Source: Prochilodus magdalenae
Lineage: Eukaryota > Chordata > Actinopteri > Characiformes > Prochilodontidae
Reading direction: 5' to 3'
Length of the DNA stretch: 64,000 nucleotides
Assembly: GCA_024036415.1 (NCBI GenBank)
Contig: JAMWET010004996.1
Coordinates: 268,370-332,369, forward strand
Shown here: piece by piece, positions 50,361-62,364 of the stretch
Numbering within the stretch: the first letter of the stretch is position 1
Layout of the letters: each line of letters starts with the position of its first letter
The notes under the pieces: model-generated
Told to the model about the DNA's origin: nothing
The model's database searches: none
Seen by the model: only the letters and a program-made list of their open reading frames with translations
Translations under genes and position numbers: made by a program

Positions 50361-51254
50361 GGAATACAGGTTCATCCCTTCAGCAGCAGAGAATACATAT
50401 GACCAGTATTAAAGTCATTTCCAGGTCATTCCTTTATTACATTAAGTCGCATTAACCTTTATTTTTTACGTTTAGCGTTTTAGAATGACCCAACCACTGC
50501 TGCCAGCCCTGTGGGCTACTGAACATTTAGGCTCTCACAGGTATACATATTGTTATTCTGTGTTTGGCTTTATACTTTGACTGTGTGTTAGGTAAGCTTA
50601 CTAACTGCACCAAAAAAATGGAAATGTCTTTTTAATTTATTTCCCAGTCAGATCTGATTGCCCTCTGCAAATATGTAGTGTGACTGCCGATAATTCTCTA
50701 AATTTACTGTATAATACAAAAGTCACTGTCGTGTGCTAGAGGGCAAAGAAGGACCAAGGAAAGGTACGTTTGGGATTTTTGTTTTTAAGAGTGTACACTA
50801 CAAATTTCTGTTCCTTTACATTTGTTCCAAAAAAAAGTCTAATGGACCAAATCATAAACAAACTTGAGGCAAACAGAACTATTACCTTATTCAAAATCTA
50901 TTAAATGAAACCAATAAATTGCTAGCAGCTTTTCAGCACTTCAAAGTTATTTAACTGTTATGAATAGCTGTCAAAGTCAGATACTATCAAAAACAGTTGA
51001 CAAATGGAATTTAACAAGACCGCAGCCTAAAAGAGGTAAAACATATTGCATAAGAAGTACAAACAAAAAAGGGTATTCAAGTTTAGTTGCCAAGTAAGAG
51101 TAAAATGAAACAGAATCTGACATATGCCAGCATTAAGACACAAATATAAACATTCACCTTTTCATCTAGATTAAAATAGGTAGAGAATTACGCTGGCCCT
51201 GGTCACCAAGAGAATCATACTCTGTTGTACTTTGCAAATTGTAGTTTGAGTCAA
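50361..51254. other. Intergenic, no gene seen
   Basis: No supported exon or repeat terminus between the hAT-like element and the minisatellite. Confidence 0.5.
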
Positions 51255-52260
51255 TTTACTAAGGAGCGAAGGTGAGTATGGCTGTGGACTAGCCATTTAG
51301 AGCAATAAGGGTCAGTATGGCTGTAGATTAGACACATGGAGGAGGGCATGTCAGTGGGCCTGTGTATTAGGCACATGAAAGAGTGTAGGTCTGTAGGGCT
51401 GTGGATTAGACATATAAAGTAATAAGGGTCAGTATGGCTATTGATTAGACAGAGGATTGAGGGTGAGTACAGCTGTGGATTTGGCACAGAGGAGTGAAGG
51501 TCAGTAAACCTGGATTAGGCACATAGAGGACAGAGGGGTCAGTATGGCTACAGATGTGACACAGGAGGGTGAGGGTCAGTATGACTGTGGATTAGACAAA
51601 GGAATGAGGGTCAGTATGACTGTGGATTAGACAGAGAAGTGAGGGTCAGTATGATTGGATTAGACATAGAGGAGTAAGGGTCAGTAAGACTGTGGATTAG
51701 ACTCAGAGGAGTGAAGGTTAGTATGGCTGTGGATTAGATTCAGAGGAGTGAGGGTTAGTATGACTGGATTAGACACAGAGGAATGAGGGTCAGTATGACT
51801 GTGGATTAGACACAGAGGAGTGAGGGTCAGTATGACTGTGGATTAGACTCAGAGGAGTGAAGGTTAGTATGGCTGTGGATTAGATTCAGAGGAGTGAGGG
51901 TTAGTATGACTGGATTAGACACAGAGGAATGAGGGTTAGTATGACTTTGGTTTAGATTCAGAGGAGTGAGGGTCAGTATGACTGTGGATTAGACACAGAG
52001 GAGTGAGGGTCAGTATGACTGTGGATTAGACTCAGAGGAGTGAAGGTCAGTATGACTGTGGATTAGACTCAGAGGAGTAAAGGTCAGTATGACTGTGGAT
52101 TATACTCAGAGGAGTAAAGGTCAGTATGACTGTGGATTAGACTCAGAGGAGTGAAGGTCAGTATGGCTGTGGATTAATCACATAGAGGAATAAGGGTCAG
52201 TAAAACTGCAGATTAGAGATGTATAGGAGTGCAGGTCAGTATGGCTGTGGATTAAAGTTT
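51255..52260. repeat. 37-bp minisatellite, about 27 units
   Basis: The consensus is GAGTGAGGGTCAGTATGACT followed by GTGGATTAGACACAGAG. Outer units are diverged; units from about 51570 to 52190 are similar. A higher-order period of about 145 bp (four units) is visible: ACTCAGAGGAGTGAAGGTTA starts at 51701 and again at 51846. Confidence 0.92.
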
Positions 52261-53039
52261 GCAGATCAGCCCTGAGTGAGTACATGCACCAATACAAGAA
52301 AAGAGGGATGGAGACAATGATTTTTCACTCAAGCAGAGATATAAATGTACACGCTTTTAAATGTACATGAAGTAAAAAAGTACAACTATTTCTTGTACTA
52401 TTTTTTGATTGAGATTTAGAGGGAAAGATCCACAAAACATGAACAGACATAATGCATACTAAAACTGCATTTATCATCCACTAAAATTCACTCGTCTAGA
52501 GTACCTTGGAATGTTTAACGTTTGATTATCTTTACAAGGATTTAATATGGGCATTGTTGGAATCTGTACTAAGAACAAACAACTGTCAACTTTATCTTAG
52601 CAGTGGTTACTGAACAGCAGAGCTAATAATTGCTTTAGGTTAGACGACAGCCGGAGTGTTTCAAATCAGGAGTTACGTGACACAGACCAGCCCACCCCAG
52701 GCTACACACACACTATACGTCAAATCTAGGCTATATATGGAGTGTATGCTATAAAACATACAAGTCTGGTCTATGAGGTGGCCGCCTGTAACTGGTTTTG
52801 CAAAGCGCAGGAGAGCAGGGCAGAGCTTTACGTTCAACACCACTTCACATCCCTAAATGCCTAAAGATGCTAGGACTTATTGAGTTTCATTTTAGAGAAG
52901 AAAAAGTCAAGTAGATTTAATTTGTCTCACTCAGATCATGTTGAAATTAGCATTAGCCACAGTGCTGAGGTATCTGTTTCCAAAGGCTTTAAAGCAAACC
53001 CTTTATTGGTATTTGTGTGATACAGCAAACAAACAAGTC
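52261..53039. other. Intergenic, no gene seen
   Basis: No supported exon. Sequence is ordinary AT-rich intergenic DNA. Confidence 0.5.
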
Positions 53040-53220
53040 AGAATCAGATTTAGAATCAGGTTTATTGGCCAAGTATGTTGACACACACAGTGCAGTGCAT
53101 GTCTCTAGTACAGTACCAATATACACATAGCTAACTGACAGTCCACAATATACACAATGACTCCACATATACACAATACATACAGTAACTATATAATATA
53201 CACTCTACACTTGTAAATGT
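53040..53220 (-). repeat. LINE 3' tail fragment
   Basis: AATCAGGTTTATTGGCCAAG on the plus strand is the reverse of a common CR1-like LINE 3' end (CTTGGCCAATAAACCTGATT). The rest is the 3' UTR and no coding part is left. Confidence 0.65.
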
Positions 53221-53789
53221 GCTGTATGTGGCCCTCTTCACCCACTTTGTTGGGCCACACCATTAGCCCCAGAAACACAAGATTTGCCCCTTTAAACCAA
53301 AATTATGTTGTCCAGCATCTGGCCCAGTTTTGCTCCATATGCCGCAACCACCACTTGTGGCAGGAAGCTAGAATTGGCCTCACATTATCTGCTATGAGCG
53401 GGGCCACTTATGACACACCGAGACTTGAGCCAAAAGCACTAAAGTATAAATCAACCAGGTGCCTATCTGCAGGAACGTACTGTAGTACTGTAGCCCTTAT
53501 ACTTAAACCACATATTTGGGCCCTAACATTGTCCCTTAAATGTAGATGCGAGTCAAAACCTGTCGCAGCTGTCCACATGCTTACTATCTGCATGGAAGTC
53601 AGTCAGCACTCCTGGATGAAAGGCAGTATTGGCCCAACATGTCTACTTTCTGGACAGCTTTTATGTAAACACTATGTATCCTTTACATAAGAGCCTTCAT
53701 TCTTCCACTAATATGCCTACTTGACATAGTACACATAGTACTACTTCCCTTCATCTATCATTATTTACACTAGACTCTAACTTAGAATC

Positions 53790-55260
53790 TTTCACTTCTA
53801 ACATATGAAAGCATTCACTACGTGTCTGTCTTGCAGGCATCTAAAATGAGTTAACAGCCTCTGAGGTAAGCAGCTATTACAATACATCTTCTTTATCTCG
53901 ATGAGGGCTTTGAGCACTTGTCTGTCTTTCAGGCGTCTAAAGTTTGTTAAATGTCTGTGGGAGATTGCAATTGCATTGCATCTTCTCTATTTAGATGAGA
54001 GCATTCATGATTTGTATGTTTGTATGCATTTTAATTTAGCTTACATCCTGTGAGACATAAAGCAATTACCATATATCTTCTATATATACATGAGAACATT
54101 TACTACCTTTCTATCTAGACGGCATCTAGTGTTCATTAATAGCCTCTGAGGCATATAACAATAATTATATATGCTTTCTTTACATGACAACCTTCAATAA
54201 TGTCTATTCATTCACTGGTTAATAACAATATCACCACTAGCTTTTTGGTCTGAAGTTATTATTGTTGTTATTATTGTTGTTTGTATTATTGTTATTTAAT
54301 TCTACTTATTTATTGTGTACATTATGTTATGTTGTGCACTTATTGTTAATTAACAGCCTCGTTAGTGTACAGCAGATTAATGTATTTTCTATATTTACTG
54401 GATTGTCTAATGCTTATCAGTCTTACCTTGACCAGCCTCCAAAACATATAGCAATATTAATCTCAGTTTCACCTACATGGCTGATTTCAGTTGTACCTGT
54501 AGAGGCATACAGCAATTGTAACATACAGTTGTATACATATGTGAAAATAAGTTTGTGGGAAACTTATTAATGGGAAAAAAATCATGCAGAATATCTTTCC
54601 TCATATAGACTGGGTAATGTGTTAGGAACGAAAGGATGCCACATTGTTTGATGGAAATGAAAATGATCACCCTACAGAGGGTTGAATTCAAAGACTCAGA
54701 CTCATCCATTTAACCCAAATTCCATAGCAGCAACTCAAAATGGAATTGCAGAAGTAGTGAAAAATCAGTCGGAAAAGATTAGGGGGGACAAAATGTCAAT
54801 GACCTTGTCCTTTTAAACCATTCCTGTTTTGGGGGGGGTGTCTCATTGTTGCTCCTCTACTGCACCTGTTGTTATTTTGATCAACACCAAAGCAGCTGAA
54901 ACTGATTAACGGCCCTCGCTACTACTTAACTGACTAGATCATTATCCCTGAAGTTGAACTGGGTTGATGCTGCACTCTGATTTAAAAGTGTTCCCTTTAT
55001 TTTTTTTTGAGCAGTGTATAAAATTAGCAATCAAACAGAAATTAAGCTGAAATGTGCAGATGTCTTTATAATTTTTGTATATGACTTTATTGTTAATCTA
55101 TATAAGAAACTTCTGACGCTATGTGTCTGTCATGCAGACATCTAAATTAGCCTCTGAGGCATATACCAATTGTAATATAACTTCTTTATGCAGATGAAAG
55201 CACTCACTACTTGCAGGCATCAAAAAACTAGTTAGCAGCCTGCGAGAAATGTAAACTAAA
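53790..55260. repeat. Degenerate ~97-bp satellite array
   Basis: Units begin ATGAAAGCATTCACTAC (53801), ATGAGGGCTTTGAGCAC (about 53902), ATGAGAGCATTCATGAT (about 53996) and ATGAGAACATTTACTAC (about 54091), with a further decayed unit near 54186. They share CAGGCATCTAAA and CAGCCTCTGAGG. Two more units lie at 55110-55255. The part between about 54570 and 55020 is other sequence. Confidence 0.65.
54600..55017. mobile_element. Truncated MITE (GAGCAGTGTA end)
   Basis: The right end reads TTTTTTTTTTGAGCAGTGTA, closing at 55018. Inside is CAAAGCAGCTGAAACTGATT, a stretch I recall as common in a fish Tc1/mariner-type MITE. The left end is not recognisable. Confidence 0.45.
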
Positions 55261-57690
55261 TATCAGTGTCTAGAATCTAACCTACATAACCTGACAGCCA
55301 GGATACGTAGCTTAGTATTAGCAAGCTTGCCATTATCTAGACTCTGGATAACAGCAAGCTTACTAGTGCTAAGCAACATATACTGTAGAGCTGAAAACCT
55401 GGCTGTTCGGTTATGTTCTTAACCCATTCCAACCCAAATAAATGTGGTCTTCAGTGACACCAAAACCACACCATGAAGGAAAACAGTAATTATTGCATTA
55501 AGCTTTTCCACTCCATGATTAGCAATCCAATCTCGTAACATTTCCCATTTCCTTGTCTCCGGTGCTTTCTGCACCTCCAGATAATCCCAGTACTTTCCCT
55601 TTCCCAACATGGCTAGCTATGCCTGATAAGTATAACAGTGTTTTCTTTCAAATCTAATGATTTTAGTAGTACTTGTTGTGTTTTGCTCCCCAACACAGTA
55701 CCCCAAGAATTAACAGGCCCAAACCCTGAAAAACAGCCCCGGACCCCTCTATCCTTCCTCTACCGAACTACCTCTACTATACTGTCGGCACTATGAATTT
55801 AGGAGATAGCGTTTTTCTAGCATCCACCAAACATCAGACTTACAGGTAGTGAAGCATGATTTCTGGAGTCAAAAGTCCATTTGCAGCATGCTTTACACCA
55901 CTCCAACAGATGCTTGCCAATGCGCAAAATGATTGTAGGCATGGACGCGGTTGCTTAGCCACAGAAACCCCTTTCAAAAGCTGATCTTTTTACTTTTAAT
56001 GGTACATGGTTTACCGCTTATGCCTAAGCTGGCTCCTTTTCTTTCCTGCACCTCCAGTTAACCCTATTAATTTCCCATAAATATGACCTGCTATGCCTGA
56101 TAAGTATGATGGAGTTTCCCCACAGAGTGAATGTGTTCTCCTGTAGTGCTTTTGTGTATTGCTCCCTAATACAGTACACCAGGTGCGGACTCAGCAATAT
56201 TCATAAACAATGGACACAAGGGCAAGCAACAGCTGTTTGGAAGCGGAAGAGGAAGAGGCTACATAGTTTAATTTGTTTATTGACCCAATCAAATCATTCT
56301 TCCAGCATCCTCTGGAGGGAAAGGAGTGTGGTGATAAGTTCTTGCAGCTACATTAGGGCACTTGATATGCAGATGATATTGCTCTTGGTCCACATGCACT
56401 GGCAGTATCAAGTGCCTGAAATGAATCTGCATTATGTGCTTTATATTCTGAGTTGTTTAAAGGAGATGCACAGATGGAGCTTGTCTGCAAGGACGAGGCC
56501 CTCTTTCTTGACAAGCTTGCAAGCATTGCAGATCATCTGGACAAACTCTTGAGGGAGTGTCGCCATAATAGGTTGCCACCAGCAGTCTTCCCAGCAGTTC
56601 TTTTAAGAGCCTGGGCCTGAGCCAAGGGCGATATTTATCTCTCCACAGCAGAATGTAAGAGGCGCAGACGGCTTCGACCCTAAACACTAAATAGACCCAG
56701 TCCAGTTAGGATCAGCAAATGAGGCCCCCCATGATCCTCCTGCTTCTAAGTCTCTCTGGTTTAGCAGTTACAAGTATGGATAATGATTTGCTGGTGTGAT
56801 CACTGTCCTGTGCCCTCAACCGGAAATTTCAGACCTGTACTTGATGGCAGACCAGAGAGGTCCACTTTACAGTTGGACCACAGTTGGTGAGTGAAATTGC
56901 ACAGGTGGCATCTTATCACGGTACCATGCTGGAATTCACTGAGCTCCTGAGAGCGACCTATTCTTTCACTAATCTCTAGGAGCAGTCTGCATGCCTAGGT
57001 GCTTGGTTTTATACACCTGTGGCCATGGAAGTGACTGGAACACCTGAATTCGATGATTTGGAGGGGTGAATGAATACTTCTGTATATAGTGTAGATGCTT
57101 TCATTTCACACTAATGGCACTTGGCATAATAGTTGACCAGGATGGAGATCATACAAAAACAGTGCCACTTTTAAGGTCACCAAGCTCCTCAGTACCACCT
57201 ATCCTACTGCCAATGTTTGTCTATTAAAAATGCAAGACTATGCGCTGCACATTCACCAGTTAGCAATGATAAAACAAATTAACTCATAAATTAGAACTGT
57301 CCCCATACACCTGGCTATATAGTGAATATTGTTGCTCTTTTATTCCATTTTTAATTGAGTAAGATATTGACACACTTGGATGGAAGACATGAGGATTCCG
57401 ACATGAGGAATCCGGTCCCAGTATGAAAAATCATATCCAGTGGGTGTCAAAAAATCCATTTGTCCAAATTCACTGTGCAAATGACAAAGAAGTGGTGCAA
57501 TTTATAAAAGCCCAGGATTTGTAACAGTGTGTGGTATAACAGCAGAACAAAGGCCATGCTCTGATTTTCCCTGGGTAATTCCAACAAAGATCCAAAAGGA
57601 AGAGCCTTTCCCCCTATGAGTCATCAGAATAAGGGGTGGTACAACTTACAGTATAACACTTACATTCTGGGCTTCTTGTTTCAGTTGTGC
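55261..57690. other. Region upstream of CLCA gene 2, no gene seen
   Basis: No domain was recognised in the frames at 56106-56690. A frame encoding ADHLDKLLRECRHNR (56520-56570) superficially resembles retrotransposon gag text but cannot be supported. A TGAGTCA (AP-1-like) site lies at 57617-57623, about 75 bp before the gene 2 start codon. Confidence 0.45.
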
Positions 57691-57694
57691 AGTC

Positions 57695-57847
57695 ATGGCC
57701 AAAGCGATTGCTGTGGTGGTGCTGCTGCTCCTGAATGCACTGGGACCAGTAACAGGAATCAGGCTGGATGGAAACGGATACACTGACATTCTCATAGCCA
57801 TCAACCCAGCTGTGCCTGAAAATGAAGAGCTCATCAATCAAATCAAG
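57695..57847 (+). CDS. clca: CLCA gene 2 exon 1 with signal peptide
   Basis: This exon has 51 codons. [20 protein letters not shown] is a clear signal peptide, with cleavage likely near residue 21 before [15 protein letters not shown]. The start is chosen because it is the only Met ahead of the hydrophobic core. A polypyrimidine-AG (CTTCTTGTTTCAG) lies just upstream, so a noncoding 5' exon further upstream is possible. Confidence 0.88.
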
Positions 57848-60800
57848 GTATTTACTCATAGATATACTCATGTAATAGATAGATAGTCCAAAAATGAGTT
57901 AACAAGCCCTATATAGGGAACAAACTTAAAACATGTTATTTGTCAGTTTTAATGTTCCATGTATTAGCTTAACATATTTCTCTGTATGAACTCTGTAGAG
58001 AATGTGCACAATCAAATATGTTACTTAATCAGACGTGTAAACCTTTGCATATTGTTTTTGCATGCAACTATGCATGAAGAGAGTACTATACTACCAAACT
58101 ACTGTTAAAACTGTCTAGTTTATGTCTAGCTGGTGCACTTAATATAACGAAAATATGACTGTTATGAATGAAATATGAACATCTGTGTTTTTACAAATTA
58201 CACTATTTAACAAGATTTTTGTTCCAGGCTTCTGTGTGTTATATTCCAATTGCTTATGTGCAAAATGTAAACAAAAATAGGTATAAAATGAACACATCTG
58301 ATTTATTGTTTCTTATTAATGCGTAAGATATTAACACAGTGCATAAAATATATACTGTAATAAATATTTTGCTACCATAAATTTCTTAATAACTATAGAA
58401 AGTGTAGAAATAATTAAATTTCAATAAACTGTCAAAACTTTGCTAAATAAAATTCTAAAATCTAATCAAGCAGCAATTGTCCACCAAGAGCTGTCCTACA
58501 TTGCTCGCACATGAAATGAGGTGTCCACAGTTTGTCTTGATCCCCGAAAGGCATGCCGAAGTATGCTATACAGGCCTCAAGCATCTTAGCAGGTGCGTTT
58601 TGTTACTTTTTGCTCTTGTCTTGAGAACAGATGTAGCAGAATGCGCCTGCTGGATGCTGCAGCCTCTTTATACCCTGTATTATAGCTCTGTATCCGCCAT
58701 CCACATACTTAACTCGGACATCAACTGAAATGGTTGTTTTAACACACCTGTATTTACACTGCTGTGTGTACTACTTGAACGTCCCAGACAGTTCTGGAAA
58801 GTTCTAAACAATTCCTGAAAGTTCTAAACAATTCCTGAAAGTTCTAGAAAATTACAGACAGTTCTATTAACCTCTGGAGAGTTCTCACAGTTTCAGGACG
58901 CTACTTGAAGTCTAATCAGCAATTAATATGTCCTGGAGAATAGATAACTTTTCAAAACATGACTATCCTGACCCAGGAACAAGATTTGTAACGTAATATC
59001 ATTACAAGTACGAATACTACAAACCAAATACAGCCAGCAACTTTTACCATTCATCTGCACTTAAGGCAAAAAAAAAAAATCAGAAAAATGTAAAGCATTT
59101 ATTCATTGACTTAATACAGCAGTGAAACTAAACTTTCCTTATCTCAAAACTAAAATATTTTCTTTTCAAATTCATGCAGAGATTTATATATACAGTTAAA
59201 TCAACGTGTATGGTTTTTGATGCATGTAAGTTCATATAAGACAAGTTTATACTTGATCATTTCATCAGAACAGGGCAGGGCATAGAAGCTGGGCATGTTT
59301 GAGCTGTGTTACGAGCTGTTAAAAGCTTAAGTGTTATGACCATTCTATTCTATTACTAGAAGAAGCAATAGAACAGTAAAGACTGTATTCCAACATGTTT
59401 CTCCTGCCCGGGTTATTAGGGTTGGAAGTTTTCACTTGTTTTATAACTATAAATTTACAAACCTATAATAATCTTTATATTAAGTATTACATTGGAAAGC
59501 AAACCCCAGACCAGAGATTGACCAGAAATCAGTTGTCTGGACCATTCCTGGGTTTGAGAACAGCTTTCACACTTGAACAAATATACAAAAATCACTGAGT
59601 GATTTTAGGTCTGGAAAAACTGTGCAAAGTCAGACAACTGGTGTTGGAGTGACTGCTGAACTCAAATATTTTCTTTGGTGTGTATAGTTCTTTTTTCATC
59701 TAATAATAAAGAACTAATTCTAATAATTCTAATATTCTTGATTATCTCTTTTCAAACTTTGTCATACTAAGTTTTACTAAGCACCACCTTCCAGTGACAT
59801 CCCGTCCCAGTATAAATGGATGGAACGTGTTAATTTAACCATTTAGATGTGAAACAGAAACTTGTCACTTCCTTTATACCACCTTAAACAGTTTTGTCTT
59901 TTTCCACCACTCCTGCAGTCATGATTGATTTGATGTGTTTGGATTGTGGTGCTGATGCTGATGAACTACACTAAATGTATTTATTTATTTATTTTAATTA
60001 TTATTAAACAGGAAATGATTACCAGTGGATCCGAATATCTGTACCATGCTTTAGACAATCTGGTGTTCTTTAAGGAGGTGAAAATACTAGTACCACCAAC
60101 CTGGAATGGAACGTATGAGCGAGCAAGAAGAGAAATCTATGATAAGGTACAAAATGTAGTCAATTTGCTTTTAGTGTAGCGTTTGTGATGATAACATAAC
60201 CGCAAAGGAATAATAATATCATTTCTTTAAGTAACATATTGTGTTGATGGTGTGTAAGAAAAATATGCCATGTGTTCCAATTATAGGCCAAAGTAAGAAT
60301 TGATCGCCCCAACCCAGCACATGGTAATGACCCGTACACTGAACAGAGGAAAGGTTGTGGAGAGGAGGGCGAGTACATTCACTTCACCCCTGACTTCCTT
60401 ATGAGCGATGAATCTACTAGTCCATATGGGCCTAGAGGTAATTGATAAATAAAATCTTTGTCATATCATCACAACAGGGGTCATTTTATTTTATTATATT
60501 TCATTATTTTATTTGACATCATTGACATGCAATATGTTTTGGACATATGTTTCATTTTCAGGAAGGGTTTTTGTGCATGAATGGGCTCACCTCAGATGGG
60601 GGGTATTTGATGAATATAATGAGGACCAGCCATTCTACATGTCTGAGAACGGGGTTCAAGATACAAGGTCATTTCTCCCTCCACAGTTATAATCTCTGAC
60701 ATTTCTCCTATGAACATGTATAATACTGTAGCATTCACACTATTAAAAGAGTCAGGGTGTTTATCTTCCAGCCACTATTGGTCACAGCTACCCTGTACAT

Positions 60801-61101
60801 ATGCAGTTTCAGTTTTCTCTTTACTTGTTTGCAGTTAGTTACATCTCCCTATCAGCTCTCTGTGCACACACACACATACCCACAGATAGGTCCTAGCCCC
60901 ACCCTCCACAATGGGAGCCTTTAACAAAATAACTCAGTTAATATCTACATTAAAAGAATAGCTGCACCCAGAAGGAAGTGTGGGATTGCAGTGCTATTGG
61001 GAAGGAAGATAAAGGTTACCATGATAGATAGACTGATATGGGCAATATTTATTGAGCTGCACATACAGAAGTAGTGTCTCTCAGCTAGTGCAACATAGTC
61101 C

Positions 61102-61136
<35 letters not shown>

Positions 61137-61658
61137 TGTTTGTTTACCTCAGATGCAATTCAGAGATAAAAGGCCGGAGATACCAAGTGACCAATGGAAG
61201 ACATAAACCATGCCACTACGATGAAGCTGGGTTACCCACGAAGGAATGTAAATTTTTTCCAGACAAAGAGCAAGAAATAAGTTCCTCAGTAATGTTCATG
61301 CAAAGCATAGATTCTGTAAGTTCATAGTTCTTACTTTACACCCTACTTATATTTCTAAAGTAGACGTATACAGTATAGGTCCTTTAGAACATTTCAGTCA
61401 TTGTTCCTTCCACAATTCCTTCTCTAGGTGAAAGCCTTTTGCAGTGTGGTGGATCACAATCCTGAGGCTCCAAACATGCAGAACAAGAAATGTGACAACA
61501 AGGCTACACGTACTGTGATTTTTGAAGATTCTGTAGACAGTGATGCCCTTAATACTTTACCAGCTCTACAATCCCTGCCACCACCTCCAACATTCCAGGT
61601 GATCCAGAGGCAACAACGAGTTGTCTGCCTCATCCTTGATGTCTCTGGAAGCATGCAG
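57695..61658 (+). CDS. clca: CLCA family gene 2, exons 1-6, 3' end outside window
   Basis: Exons are 57695-57847, 60012-60146, 60287-60437, 60562-60667, 61153-61315 and 61428-61658, joined in phase. Exon 1 supplies a signal peptide. Exon 4 holds HEWAH (60576-60590) within [17 protein letters not shown], and exon 6 ends in DVSGSMQ, the first part of the VWA metal site. Exon lengths equal those of gene 1 except exon 4 (106 versus 109 bp). This marks a tandem duplicate on the same strand. Exon 7 was not found before 64000; intron 6 already holds a 1.4-kb Tc1-like element. The same self-cleaving, secreted metalloprotease role is expected. Confidence 0.9.
57848..60011. other. CLCA gene 2 intron 1
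   Basis: A 2.2-kb AT-rich intron. Short tandem words such as AAAGTTCTAAACAATTCCTG occur at about 58798-58860. No other feature seen. Confidence 0.75.
60012..60146 (+). CDS. clca: CLCA gene 2 exon 2
   Basis: 135 bp, phase 0 to 0, encoding [17 protein letters not shown] and [18 protein letters not shown]. It is collinear with gene 1 exon 2. Confidence 0.88.
60287..60437 (+). CDS. clca: CLCA gene 2 exon 3
   Basis: 151 bp, phase 0 to 1, with [20 protein letters not shown]. Only substitutions separate it from gene 1 exon 3. Confidence 0.88.
60562..60667 (+). CDS. clca: CLCA gene 2 exon 4 with HEXXH motif
   Basis: 106 bp encoding [20 protein letters not shown]. The zinc-protease motif HExxH is intact, so gene 2 should also be catalytically competent. 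Confidence 0.88.
60956..61095. mobile_element. Fragment of the GCACCCAGAAGGA Tc1-like family in CLCA gene 2 intron 4
   Basis: It starts GCTGCACCCAGAAGGAAGTG and contains GATATGGGCAATATTTATTG, the reverse of the 34.3-kb copy. An (AT)n run follows at 61099-61127. Confidence 0.55.
61153..61315 (+). CDS. clca: CLCA gene 2 exon 5
   Basis: 163 bp, phase 2 to 0, with the conserved [16 protein letters not shown] segment. Confidence 0.88.
61428..61658 (+). CDS. clca: CLCA gene 2 exon 6, start of VWA domain
   Basis: 231 bp, phase 0, ending [11 protein letters not shown]. It retains the DxSxS of the MIDAS site and [19 protein letters not shown] as in gene 1. It is the last exon of this gene seen in the window. 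Confidence 0.88.
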
Positions 61659-62364
61659 GTATGTCACAATGTCACACACCTTTACTAAAGAGGAGTACAT
61701 TCAATAAGACCTATTTCTAGCAGGCTGAAGGGTTAGGGAAACAGCTTACTGGTTTGATTACCTGAGCCAACAATAATAACTAAAGTGTAATAATTTTTTT
61801 TTTTTCTTTTTATTCGTTTTTTTTTTTTGGTCTTATTTGTTTGTTCTTTACAATAAATTATAATTAATAAATCAATTTTCTGGTGACGCTATGTCTTTAC
61901 CGAAACCTGGGTTACACATGTGCTGGGCAGCAGCTTTGAGGAGCCCATGCCTGCTGGTTGTTGGGACGAGGTTTGGGAAGTGAATTTTTATATTTTTATT
62001 ATTTGTATCACTTGGCATCAGTGTGTGAAACACTTCCCTGGCGTTTGGGGCGTCCCTTGTTAGCTAGCTAATCCAGCGCTAGCTGCTCTCTCACAATATA
62101 GCCAGTTCAAAGGCAACCAAATGTTTGGTTTGGTAATCATTTTCTAGTTCAGTAATTCCATCTTCTGAACATTAACTGAGACTACGAAACAAGGAGCAAC
62201 TAACTTTTTCTACCAGTTTCTTGGGTAAACTGGGCAAGTTGGCTACATGATGTTGTAAGGCTTTCTGAGGTAACCCTAAGCTAGTGTCACCCTAACCCAG
62301 TGTCACCCTAAGGTGCTGTAGCTCTAGTTAGTTAAGAATGACAAAGACTGAAGGTCACCTACAA

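Noticed and set aside
51255..52260. Possible CRISPR array because of regular ~37-bp repeats
   Set aside because: There are no unique spacers; units abut directly and the genome is eukaryotic. It is a minisatellite.
56106..56690. Gene or retroviral-like gag remnant upstream of CLCA gene 2
   Set aside because: Only a vague resemblance in one short frame, with stops close by. No zinc knuckle or other motif is seen.
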